A stretch of DNA of 64,000 nt from Melieria omissa (taxonomy: Eukaryota > Arthropoda > Insecta > Diptera > Ulidiidae), in assembly GCA_963971225.1 (NCBI GenBank), contig OZ020269.1:31951264-32015263 (forward strand). The letters are read 5' to 3'. A program made the translations under genes and the position numbers. Every line of letters begins with the position of its first letter. Positions within the stretch are counted from its first letter, which is position 1. Of the stretch, positions 19,567 through 29,224 are shown one piece after another. The notes beneath the pieces were generated by a model, which worked only from the letters and a program-made list of their open reading frames with translations, did no database searches and was not told where the DNA came from.

Positions 19567-19826
19567 GTTAGGTTGGGAGGCGAAGAGGCGTGGATAAAGG
19601 ATCAAACTCATACACCTTAAACGGGCGGAACGACGGTAGGCTCACACGCACGTTATAAGCGATGAGCTTGAGCACCAGCTGCGTGAGCTGAAGGCCAGAT
19701 ATGGAAACTTTACCTGGTTGCCCTTCATCATCAATTCTAACTCCCTAAACCGATTCACCCTTGGAAGCAAAAATGTATTCTTAGCTGATTGGGTGCGACA
19801 AATCATTCGGTCATCCTTGTTTTGAC

Positions 19827-20690
19827 ATGGAAACCAGTCTGGACGTAGTAAAAAATTATGACGGGAAATCTGTTTTTATAGATCAATCATGTTTGAATGC
19901 TGTCGTCGCCACTATCATCCAAACATTCGTAAAAAATTACAAGAATAAACATGGTCACTACCCACATACAGTGACTTGTAGCACCAAACTAAGGAATAAC
20001 TTTCAACAGCAGCGAGATATTCAGCGTACAGACTTTATCACCACTGACGATTGGTTGAGTATCAAGTTCGATAAGACCTTCGACTTTGATTATAATTTTG
20101 ACACTACGCAGCTAGTGAAAGATACTGCTTTGTCCGTACCCTATAGTCACCCCAGTGACTCCTCATTTGATAGTTGTGCTTTCAGAAACCTTTACAATAT
20201 ACTTCGACCACAGCACTCGTCAAGTGTTTATCATAAGCTCCTAATACTTCGATATTTAAAAGGTGATATGAGGCGTACCAAAAAGTGCAAGAAGTATATA
20301 ACCATTATTGGGATCCGGAGGGAAATATAGTGGTGTACTCTAGAAAAGAAAGAGAATTAAAACCTGATGGTAGAGTCTTTGTTAAACAAGAATATAGACA
20401 ACGATTGTTTCAAGTCGTAAAGGAGAATAATATTGCCAATACTATATTTCCATATTTTCAGGATCAAATAATGAGATAATGAACTCCGAAGATAACAACA
20501 GGCTATGTCGTCTTTTGGTAAGGAAGTGTATCACATCATCAACATAGATTTACCTAAGTGGAACTTATGCTTTAGGTACGAGACAGTGTATAGATTACGG
20601 AAATTTCTAGACGAACTTTTTGGTTTTAATAACGTCTATAGTGATAGCCATAGATGGTTTTTACGCATTAACATTTTTGCCAAGTCCCGC
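19827..20690 (+). pseudogene. Endogenous negative-strand RNA virus L (polymerase) relic
   Basis: The first open piece (19827-20330) carries TDDWLSIKFDKTFDFDYN and a later LILRYLKGDM. A second piece in another frame (20285-20479) has the block SRKERELKPDGR, and a third (20505 on) has NIDLPKWNLCFR followed by DELFGFNNVYSDSHRWF. This order is that of the conserved pre-catalytic blocks of Mononegavirales L proteins (rhabdovirus or chuvirus-like). The GDN catalytic block is not present. At least one frameshift and stops at 20477 and 20754 show it is inactive. It is bounded downstream by LINE sequence. It is an old integrated copy, not a functional gene. Confidence 0.7.
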
Positions 20691-20789
20691 TTATGCCCTC
20701 CTGATTACGAAGCAGCTGGAAACCCTATACCTGGTGTCGCGGGAACCCTGGCGTAGCACCACCGACAACACTGACATGCAATCCTGCGC

Positions 20790-20905
20790 ACCCGTGACGT
20801 TGACTGCGGTAAAAATGCCCTAAATGAAACCTGGAACTGGTGCAGTAGAGAGGGGCTATCAATTAACCCCAATAAAACTACCATCGTTCCATTTACAAGA
20901 AAACA
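20790..20905 (+). pseudogene. LINE reverse transcriptase fragment
   Basis: A short stretch reads NETWNWCSREGLSINPNKT then IVPFTRK, the region just after the YADD box in Jockey/R1/LOA-type LINEs (compare WCAQQNLSVNPDKT in the intact LINE). It is cut off by an (AT)n run at 20911. Confidence 0.6.
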
Positions 20906-20924
20906 TGTAGCAATATATATATAT

Positions 20925-21260
20925 ATATGTATGTATGTTTTAATGTTAAACCCCGTAATGTAATATTCGTAGCGATATAAGTGTTCGTTCCTAATGTTAA
21001 ACCTTGCAATGTAATAAGGTTAAGAGCTGATGAGAAAATAGCATAACACCTAAGGGTTAATATAACTTGCCCGCTAGATTTAAGTCTAACCGTTATTTTA
21101 TATTCATTTCTCCTACTCATGTTTTGTTGTTGTTTTACTCGTGTCATGTCATTTCGTTCGGATGTAAGCGTTCATGTTAATTTTCTGGTGGAAATAAAAT
21201 CATTCAAGTTGGTGACGTTGCACAGGACGGAAGCGTTTCATTTTTTCTGCTACAAATTTT
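20925..21260 (+). repeat. Putative 5' LTR of a SAP-gag retrotransposon
   Basis: This segment precedes a primer-site-like sequence at 21261. It contains an AATAAAATC signal at about 21194 and a duplicated TAATGTTAAACC..GTAATGTAAT unit (20940 and 20990). The left boundary is uncertain. Confidence 0.45.
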
Positions 21261-21273
21261 TCAGAAGTGGGAT
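21261..21273 (+). promoter_or_regulatory. Primer-binding-like site, probably tRNA-Leu
   Basis: TCAGAAGTGGGAT recurs as TTCAGAAGTGGGATTCAAAT at 60052, and as TGGTGTCAGGAGTG at 55311. Together they fit the complement of a tRNA 3' end of the form ATCCCACTTCTGACACCA, which I attribute to tRNA-Leu (inference). The leader 21274-21598 has AAAGTCAGCAAAAAG repeated in several degenerate copies. Confidence 0.45.
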
Positions 21274-21598
21274 ATTACCCAAATTTTTTTAAATACAAAT
21301 TTCATGGCGCGCCTTTAAACCGAAGAAAGAGTGCTGAAGAGACAAATAAAAACGGTTGTAAAAATTATAAAAGTCAGCAAAAAGTACTTTAAAAGGATTG
21401 TTACCAGGCAAACAGTATAAAAGAGTGCTAAAAAGAATAGAAAACGAAAGAAAGAAACTGTGCAAATTATAAAAGTCAGCAAAAAGAGTGTACTTTAAAA
21501 GAAAAAGGTTTGGAACGAAGACAAAGAAAAAGGATAGGAAACGAGTGTAAAAATCACAAAAGTTAGCAAACAAAACTGTACTTGAAAAAACGAACAAT

Positions 21599-21964
21599 AT
21601 GGAAAGTTCCATTGACGCCAGCGAATACACGGCGGTACAGCTGCGCGCTTGGCTGCGTAAGCTTGGGCTGCGCAGCAGCGGCACGAAAGGTGAGCTCGCT
21701 TTACGCATAAGCGAAGTTCCTTCGAACGAGCGCGGCGAGTGCCCTGATGCAGGAGAAAGCGTTGAAGCATTTCCAGCAGAAGAAAATGAAAACGACGACG
21801 AAGAGAGTGAGCATTGTGGTGCGGTTGCGTCGGACGTCGTGGTTGATGCTTCACATATCTACAAACGCGAGCGCGACATGCTGCAGCGCGAACGAGAGAC
21901 CTACTTCGTCGCGAAAACGAGATGCTGAAGAGCGCAGGTGGTTTGCCGAAGGGTGATTCGACTG
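21599..21964 (+). pseudogene. SAP-domain gag, 5' part
   Basis: ATG 21600 region opens ASEYTAVQLRAWLRKLGL, a SAP domain, followed by an acidic stretch (about residues 52-68) and a coiled coil RERDMLQRERE. A one-base slip near 21898 moves the coil into the next frame, which stays open up to the hAT element at 21973. The gag sequence resumes at 24764. Related gag starts lie at 1121, 32092, 46872 and 60233. Confidence 0.7.
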
Positions 21965-21972
21965 ACTTTAAT

Positions 21973-24755
21973 CAGTGTTGATATTTTTGGTACATTTGTA
22001 CTTTTTTGATACATTTTGAGATTGAAAAGTACATTGATACTACATTGATTTATTTGGTACATTTTCGTTAAGTGGCTTCACCTGCGTCATGATTGATTTA
22101 TTTGGTACATTTTCGTTAAGTGGCAGCATTTCTCCACCTGTGTCATGAAATGTAACAGATTTACAAAATCTCGATTACGAATTATCTTAGAAAGTAAAGA
22201 TAGCAATAACCGCTAAGTAGTTGTCCTTTTCTACCTCATCTGACCATGCGTTTGATTAATAGTGCGTATTCATTTTTGTGCGTATAACGGTAAGAAATAA
22301 TCAGTTCTTACCGTCATTCGTCACTCCATCTGCACACATTTTAAATTTTATAACCACAAAGACGTTGAACGCTCCAATTGAAATGGAAAAATTTTTAAAA
22401 AGGTAATTTATACAAATTCTTGAATTACAAATTGCTTCAATAATATGTATAACTTGATGTACATAGGTGCAAAACTGAAAGCAGCGTAAGGCAACTGGCG
22501 CTGCCCGAAAATATGAATTCAAACGCAGTCAATGCGTGCCTAAGCGATTCTGATGCGTGAGTATTTGAAATGCATTTACATATTTATGAGGTTTATTAAT
22601 AGTTATTAAACATTTTAGGAAAGAATCAAGCCGTGAAAGGTACAAAGTGCCTTTCAGACAGCAATGGAAAGAAAAATTTTCGTGGCTAGAAGAAGAAAAT
22701 TCGATTCAAGGAAAAAATGCCACTTATGCAATTCATCGCTCGTCGGTGGGTTTTCACACATTCAACGCCATGCATTGTCCGAAAGCCATATCAGAGCAGA
22801 GAAAGTAGCTAAGTGCACACCAAAGTTGCCGGAGTATATAGTCTCCTCGAAGGACCCGGCAACCTACGCTGCGAAAAAAGTAGAGGTAAAATTAAGCATT
22901 TTCGTGGCAGAGCATAATCTGCCTTTCACATTATTGAACCATTTAAATGATCTTTTAAAAAATTGTGTTACTGATTCACAAACCATTCAAAAGTTAAGTA
23001 TAAATAGAATAAAAGCTCAAAAAATAATAACTGGAGTAACTGGGCCGGAAAATTGCAAATCTATAACTCAATTTTGTCAAAGTAAATACTATTCATTAAC
23101 TGTAGATGAAAGTACGGATGTATCGGTGACTAAAAATGGACAGATTTTTGGAGTTGGTGCCTCTAGATGGTAGTGGTGCTGAAACCATTTTTAATGCAAT
23201 CATAAAAACTTTAGAAAAGTATTCAATTCCAATAGAAAACATGTTAGCATTCGCAGCTGATAACTGTTCAGTTATGATGGGCCAAAAAAGCGGTGTACAA
23301 GCTCGGCTTAAGGAAGTCGTTCCTAACTTATTCGTCAATGGCTGCGTTTGTCATATTTTAAATTTAGGAGCAATGGCTGCCTCAGAGGCTTTACCGAAAA
23401 AAATTGATACATTTTTAACAGATGTAAATTTCCATTTTTGTAATAGTCCATTAAGAAAATCGGACTTTAAACAGTTTCAAGAATACTTTAGTACGGACAT
23501 GCATGCCATTTTAAAATATGCTCCAACAAGATGGCTTTCTAGACAAGCTGTTATTGACAGAATTTTAGAGCAATGGAATGCTCTTAAATACTACTTCACT
23601 CTTTCAGACTACGAAAGTAAAATTGATCAGGAAAATATTAAACAGATATCTGAAATTCTTTTATGTCCTATATATAAAATCTATGTTTTGTTCCTTTCAT
23701 ATGTCTTAAACCTTATAAATGGTGTAAACGTAGAAATGCAATCAGAAAATACTCGAATACACATTTTTATTCCGAAATTAAAAAATTTATTTTATCAAAT
23801 GGCAAGAAATTTTGTAAAAAAATCGTATTTAGACTCGAAACCCATTTGGCTTTTAAATATAAATGAAGAAGAAAATCACCTATTGCCAAATGAAGTGTTT
23901 TGCGGTGTGAACATAGACATTTACTTAACTTCTAATTCTTTAAAACACGAAGATATAAATACTTTCAAAAAGTGTGCGAAGCAATATTACATGCAATTTT
24001 GTAATACCTTAAAAAAAAAGGTTAATTTTAATGATAATGTTTTGTGTTGGGCCACTAAGTTTTCCCCTGAGTGGATTTTAAATGGCGAAACAAACAGTAT
24101 TGTCCCATTAATAATGTATTTGTTTCCAAAATGTGAAGTCAAAAAGCTAGAGAAGATAAATACTGAATTCCGTGCTTTAGCCGAACATGAAGGGCTATAA
24201 CTGTTGAACAACTTAGATATTTGTGACTTTTGGGAAAAAATCAGATTAATAAAAAATGAGTTAAATGAACCTATGTTTCCTAACATTTATAGAATAGCCC
24301 AGGGAATTTTATCGATTCCGCATTCTTCTGCTAATGTTGAAAGAGTTTTTTCTATTCAAAACCTAATTAAAACTAAATGCAGAAATCGACTGCAAGTGAA
24401 AACAATCTCGGCATTAATACAAACCAAAGACCTTTTAAAAACAACAAACAATTTTTGTTATAACATTCCAATTTCGAATGACTTACTTAATGTTGAAATG
24501 CCCAATGATATGAAGGAAACTGATGAGCTGTTAAACTAAGTACTTAATGTGCACATATTTATTTTTATGAATAAATTTCCCAGTTGAATTGTTAATATAA
24601 ATTAAGATTTTGTTCAAATTACAAAAAAATTGAAAATAAATGTTCGATTACAAACATGTACTTGTTAATAAAAGCATTTGATACTTTTTTGTGTAATTTA
24701 GTACATTTTTTTTGGCCTCTTGGTACAAAATGAAAAAACTCATTTATCAACACTG
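21973..24755 (+). mobile_element. hAT element B with perfect 8 bp TSD
   Basis: The element begins CAGTGTTGATA and ends TATCAACACTG. The flanks 21965-21972 and 24756-24763 are both ACTTTAAT. Length is 2783 bp, usual for an autonomous hAT. The left subterminal region carries a tandem near-duplicate containing TTTATTTGGTACATTTTCG at about 22048 and 22102. It interrupts a SAP-gag gene. Confidence 0.95.
22383..24539 (+). pseudogene. hAT-B transposase with several lesions
   Basis: Exon 1 MEKFLKR (22383) ends in a GTAATT donor. A second small exon follows an ACATAG acceptor (about 22467), and the main exon follows ATTTTAG (22619). It carries a BED-like finger (CHLCNSSLVGGFSHIQRH), DESTDVSVTK, FAADNCSVMMG, NGCVCHILNL, YAPTRWLSR and the C-terminal dimerisation block IPHSSANVERVFS. 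Lesions: a frame slip near 22715, a deletion plus frameshift near 23130 just after DESTDVS, and TAA at 24198-24200. This is the ZMYM/SCAND3-like branch of hAT by motif style. Non-functional. Confidence 0.88.
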
Positions 24756-24763
24756 ACTTTAAT

Positions 24764-24939
24764 ATGTTAAAAGAGATCATCGCAGAGTATGACGGTGAAG
24801 GATGCCCGAATGCGTGGGTGCGACAAGTTAAGAACATATGCGGCTGCTACAAACAGAAGCTCAATCTTCCAACACTAAAAAGCGGGGACGCCATCTTAAC
24901 TTTGATTGTGACAATTCGAGTGCGCAGACGCAAACACCA
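24764..24939 (+). pseudogene. SAP-gag continuation after hAT-B
   Basis: The frame resumes directly after the second ACTTTAAT with IIAEYDGEGCPNAWVRQV, which aligns with LFSGVGQPGVREWVNEFE of the gag at 32092. It breaks off at the palindromic element that starts at 24940. Confidence 0.65.
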
Positions 24940-25283
24940 GGGGGGCTACTCTGTAATGTAATGCGATGCGAAAATGAGTTTCGATTCGAAAGTCAATCGG
25001 TACTCTGTATCACTTTCGCATCATCGAAAAACGGCCCTTATTTTCTGTCGAGACTAAGTTGGCATTACTAGCGTCGAGTGTCATAAAATTCAAACAAAAT
25101 AAAAAAAAAGTAAACAATCGCATTTTTTTTAAGTTATAATCGAAATACGGAGTGCTACAAATGCGAAAGGGGAAAATCGAAATGCGAAAGTAGAAAATTT
25201 CAATGCGATTGTCGGATTTCAGAGTACTAAGTGTGCGAATGCGATAAATTTTATGTTCGCATCGCATTAGAGAATAGCCCCCC
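24940..25283 (+). mobile_element. 344 bp inverted-repeat element (MITE)
   Basis: The left end GGGGGGCTACTCTGTAATG and the right end (reverse complement GGGGGGCTATTCTCTAATG) form inverted repeats that extend into GCGATGCGAA. Inside are many AATGCGAAAG/TTTCGCAT motifs in both orientations, and there is no coding frame. A clear TSD was not found. A short GGGCTATTCTGCAAAA occurs again at 26148. Confidence 0.75.
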
Positions 25284-25404
25284 GAATTAAATAAATAAGT
25301 ATCCTTAAACTACTGATGAAATAACAACAATAGAATTACAGTGGAAGGAAATGTGTATCTATCCATGGAAACACATTAGTTCAACTATTGACTTTTGGAT
25401 AGAG

Positions 25405-25658
25405 TGTAGCGATGAGACTTCACCTGCATGACTGACTACTTGGCGTAATACAATAGAGCGATCCATGGCCACAGGCGTGCAAGTGAAGTCTCAGCAACTG
25501 ACTCCGCGCGCTAAGCATTTTCGCACGCTAGCCGGTCTGCATGTTTGGCGCACAGCTTAAGCTGAGGAATGATTTTGATTTTTGAATTTGGAATGAAAAA
25601 TAAAGTCAGTCTGTCTTCGGGCGCTGAAAGTGAAACGCGTTAGTTTTTTAATCCTACA
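25405..25658 (+). repeat. LTR copy 1, TGTAGC...CCTACA
   Basis: Ends are TGTAG and CTACA. The sequence is nearly identical to 48867-49140, but lacks about 20 bases including GTGTATACCGCAGCG. AATAAAG lies near the end. It is followed by TGGCGACCGT, a tRNA-Arg-type primer site as in mdg1/412 elements. After the primer site the last 30 LTR bases are repeated in degenerate form (25666-25706). Confidence 0.85.
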
Positions 25659-25672
25659 TGGCGACCGTAGGA
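25659..25672 (+). promoter_or_regulatory. Primer-binding site, tRNA-Arg type
   Basis: TGGCGACCGT directly abuts the LTR end CTACA. The other copy reads TGGCGGCAGTGACAAG at 49141. The mdg1/412 consensus is TGGCGACCGTGACA. Confidence 0.6.
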
Positions 25673-25792
25673 TTAAAGTGAAACGCGTTAGATTTTAAAC
25701 CCTACAAGAGGTTAAGGAATTTTAAGATGCACTCAACGAGAACCCGTTTTAAGAGCTGGCGAATTTTGGTTTTTAAGTTTTTGATTTTGCAA

Positions 25793-25888
25793 CTTAGCAA
25801 TGCAGAAATAGAGAGAACGTTCACAGTAATGAATTTGATTAAAACCAAACAAATAAATAGAAAGAGAATAGATAAATATAGTAAGTAA
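25793..25888 (+). pseudogene. hAT C-terminal dimerisation fragment
   Basis: LSNAEIERTFTVMNLIKTK matches the 'S.A..ER.FS..N.IKT..RNR' signature of the hAT C-terminal domain. It is about 30 codons only, with no element ends nearby. Confidence 0.65.
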
Positions 25889-26218
25889 GAGATGTGTAAA
25901 ATAAATTATTTAATTAGTAAAAATAAATACCTCAAAATCAAACAATATTTGTCGCAAAATAACAAAAACAGAAGTGGAAGTGAAAATGCGGCTAAAGGCA
26001 CGAATGAAGACGTGCAAGTGGAACATTTGTGCGCGGAAAATTACAGCGAGCCTGCTAGCCGCTAATGTCATTGTAGCCGTGAATATCTTTGGCCGTCGAG
26101 ACGGTCCTGAAGGGCTTTCAAATCGTACGGAATCGCCCAATATATAGGGCTATTCTGCAAAACATAAGGCAGACGATCAGGGGTCCAGCCGACACGGCTT
26201 TGATCTCCTACAATATTT
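25889..26218. other. No gene recognised
   Basis: This is an AT-rich start followed by a moderately GC-rich part with no motif known to me. It may be leader sequence of the gag fragment that follows. Confidence 0.35.
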
Positions 26219-26712
26219 TTGACGATGATTGGGGGGAAATTAATTCATTACGCGGATAAGCGGGACATCCGCACATTAGAATATCAACTGAATCAGTTGT
26301 GGCAAAAGGGGCAAAAACTTGATGAGTCTTATGTCCTTGTTAATCATAAATTTTCATTAATAATTAATAAAATAAAAACCGAGAATCACCCTCGAGAGAC
26401 CACCAACGCTCTCGTCGAAACCTACCGCCACCGAGCGCTGGATGTATTTGTGAGAGGGCTAAATGGTGAACTCTCTTAATTACTGATGATACAGAGACCT
26501 AAAACGCTCCCAGAGGCCTACTCGTTGTGCTTCGAAATTAAAAATATGAATTTCAGGAGCGTGACCATCCTCCCGCGCCATCGAATCGGGTCACGATCCC
26601 TCTTAACAATTTCGGTCGCAGAGAGGCTAAACCTCCGCTGCCGCCAAGAAAACAGGGATGGACCCAGGGAACAGATACGATCAGCCGCGCCCATTCTATC
26701 AAGGACGTAGAC
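26219..26712 (+). pseudogene. Errantivirus-type gag fragment
   Basis: ETYRHRALDVFVRGLNGELS followed, after a stop, by PKTLPEAYSLCFEIKNMNF is the typical end of the gypsy-group gag ('AL..FI.GL.g.L ... P.tL.eA...C.e..N'). After 26560 a proline/arginine-rich run (PPLPPRKQGW) is found in a shifted frame. It is truncated and carries at least one stop and one frameshift. Confidence 0.65.
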
Positions 26713-26713
26713 A

Positions 26714-27126
26714 AGTGTTGCGAAATGCCATTAGAGTTCGTTGAGTTCAGTCGAGTCCAAGAGACCCAAGTATTCACATCACGCCATCCATGTACATGAC
26801 GCCATCTAAGTATATAACGCGACCCAAGTACATAACGCCACCAGAAGTACAGTTATAAAACGTTTTAGCAGTGGTCGCAGCCGCGAAAAACGCATACACC
26901 CGAAACAGTTTCACAAAGGGATGAGTGTGGGCAACAAGTGTACATAGAAAGCGAAGAAAATTCCAAAAGACAGCAGCATACGGTGGCGTGACCAGCTCGG
27001 CAGGAAAGCACGAGAAGCGCGGCTAAAGGACAGAAATAATAAAGTGAATATAACAATAACAACAGCGCAGCGCAAATAGAATCAGAGCTAATATCAAAAA
27101 ACACACAAAATATATTTTTTATTAAC
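26714..27126 (+). repeat. Probable errantivirus 5' LTR
   Basis: The right boundary is set by the primer site at 27127. Four degenerate units of about 20 bases with ACATAACGCCA/ACATGACGCCA lie at 26775-26845. They are followed by TTATAAAACG (26853), a likely TATA box, and CAGTGGTCGC near the expected start of transcription. The left boundary AGTGTTGCGAAATGCC is a guess. Confidence 0.5.
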
Positions 27127-27144
27127 TGGCGCCCGAGCAGGGAC
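27127..27144 (+). promoter_or_regulatory. Primer-binding site, tRNA-Lys-like
   Basis: TGGCGCCCGAGCAGGGAC closely resembles the retroviral tRNA-Lys site TGGCGCCCGAACAGGGAC. Two other elements here (54199, 57447) use TGGCGCCCGAG. The leader that follows (27145-27840) is AT-rich and has no recognisable gag. Confidence 0.75.
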
Positions 27145-27843
27145 CGGTCGTCCGTCAAAGTAAAAAGACAAAGGCCCTTAAGTAGTGCCGTCTTTGCGCG
27201 ATTGTCCTGAAATAAAAATAATAAATCGTTAATAAAAATAAGAAGAATCGACACGCGGACTCGGAACAAAAAACAACAGTGTCAACCCAAGGTCCTCACA
27301 CCGGCGAGGATAGCCCCCAAGTAGTCTCAACGAGAAGGAAAAGGAGTTGGATGATACCAACAGCTGCCCGTCGGAGTAATGAATAAGTTTTTGTAAGTTA
27401 AGAAATTCATTGAAATTTTTATAGAAAATACAACAAATTCAGTGCGCAAGAAAATTGAAAAATAAAAAGAAATATAGTGGAAAAAAATAAATCCTATGTA
27501 AATCAAAGAATTTTTTTAATAATAATAAATAAAAAATTTATAAAAAATATAGTAATCAATTAACATAAATTTGTAAGTGACTAGGAGCGACAATTTTAAA
27601 TAAAATTGAGAAAATTATTTTAAGGAGAATAATAAAGAACAATATAGTGAAATAAGTTCAAATAAATTTGAGGAAGTTTATCCAGAAAATTTTTGGGAAA
27701 ATAATTGCAGAGAAATGCCTATAGCGAAGTAAGTCGGAACAAATTTGTGCAAGTTCAATCAGAAAATAAATAATAAACATTATGAGACAAATTTTAAGAA
27801 TAATAAAATAGATTCGAAGAAATAAGAACAACAACACGATATA
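27145..27843 (+). other. Errantivirus leader, gag missing
   Basis: This is AT-rich sequence between the primer site and pol. Runs such as AATAAATAAAAAATTTATAAAAA dominate. A full element would have gag of about 400 codons here, so a deletion is inferred. Confidence 0.4.
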
Positions 27844-28987
27844 GTGTCTGAAATAAAAATTACACATCATACAATAGCAAACTTGTTTGGCAAAGATAAA
27901 TATCCCATTAAATTTTCCATTCTGCCAACATTACAATCATTTGATGCTATCTTAGGGAACGATAGCCTAAAGGAACTATCAGCTTTATTCAATGTTAAAG
28001 AAAATATCATGATCATCACAGGAAAAAAACAAATTCAAATCAAACAACAAACTTCAAACTTCAAAGGATGTAAATTCCATAAGTAGCCATTTAACAGAAG
28101 AGCAGGAGGAAAAAATTCCTGACATATTAGATAGGCACAAGAATTTATTTACCGAACCCAACGACAAACTTACTTTTATGACCAAAGTTCAGGCAGAAAT
28201 TGGCACAGTGGTGTCTACCCCCGTTTTATCAAAATACTACGCCTACCCCATGTCTTTAAAAGATGAGGTAGAGAAACAAGCAGGAGAACTTTTAGCGAAT
28301 GGTATAATTCGCCCCTCCAGATCTCCATACAATTCTCCAGTATGGATTGTTCCGAAAAAACTGGACGCATCTGGAAAGAGGGAGTTCAGAATGGTGATAG
28401 ATTATAGGAAACTCAATTCCGTAACTACCGCCGATAAATACCCAATACCAGAGATAAATGAAGTACTGGCACAACTTGGCGGTAATCGGTTTTATACGGT
28501 CTTAGACTTGAAAAGCGGTTTCCACCAAATACGACTTAAAGATTCGGATATCGAAAAAACCGTGTTCTCAGTGAATAATGGTAAATATGAATTTACCCGT
28601 TTGCCATTTGGACTGAAAAACTTTATAGAATCCACAAACATCGACAATATCACATATTACAACCATCAACAACAACTCAGAGAAATCATACACAATCAAC
28701 ATAGCGAAAAACTTGAAGTGCTCCGTATCCTTTCCTCAAACCCAAACAAAAAATTCAGCAACATCCAAAAATTTTCAACATTTTTGATACCTGTCGAAGA
28801 GAACCCAGCACAGTTTACGCTCTTCATCATAATGGGATTCCTCACTCTAGTAGTCATCACTTTTGGTATGGTACGCCTCTGCCGATGCTGCGAAAATAAA
28901 AGAATGCTTCACAGACAAAGGCGAATTAATGAACTATACGAAATCGAAATTAACCGTCTTCAAGAAAGAGAGGAGTTAACGACATAG
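27844..28987 (+). pseudogene. Errantivirus pol fragment fused to env C-terminus
   Basis: 27844-28086 is the end of the protease-like region (FDAILGNDSLKELSA) and ends in TAG. 28178-28632 is reverse transcriptase, with SPYNSPVWIVPKK, FRMVIDYRKLN, YTVLDLKSGFHQI and LPFGLKN. At about 28635 the same frame continues without a stop into an envelope C-terminus: LRILSSNPNKKFSN, one transmembrane segment (FTLFIIMGFLTLVVITFGMV) and a Cys-rich basic tail. The rest of RT, RNase H, integrase and most of env are deleted. It is an inactive relic of an insect endogenous retrovirus. Confidence 0.85.
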
Positions 28988-29020
28988 TCTCATTGTGTAC
29001 CTGTTCCTTTTATCATTCCA
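28962..29020 (+). repeat. Polypurine tract and start of 3' LTR
   Basis: AAGAAAGAGAGG is immediately followed by AGTTAACGACATAG, the expected polypurine tract plus AGTTA start of an errantivirus 3' LTR. The env stop lies inside the first LTR bases, as is common. The LTR is cut after about 45 bases. Confidence 0.55.
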
Positions 29021-29224
29021 GGTCACGTACACTATAGTAAACATTTTTCATGTAAACAACATCAAAACAATAGAACTTGTTTTGACATTCATTATCACAA
29101 ACTGCAATGGACAATAGAAATGCACTATCACTACCTCTACACTCATAAAACAGAACAGAAAACTGACAACAGAATAATTCACTGCGATAACAACCGCTGT
29201 ATCGCAATAGTATAAATAGATACA

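Noticed and set aside
19562..19576. TTAGGTTAGGTTGGG resembling the insect telomere repeat
   Set aside because: Only two units and part of a third, inside retroelement debris; true flies lack TTAGG telomeres.
20505..20756. Reading the third viral piece as continuous to 20756
   Set aside because: After about 20690 the sequence no longer resembles L, and LINE reverse transcriptase sequence is recognisable by 20790.
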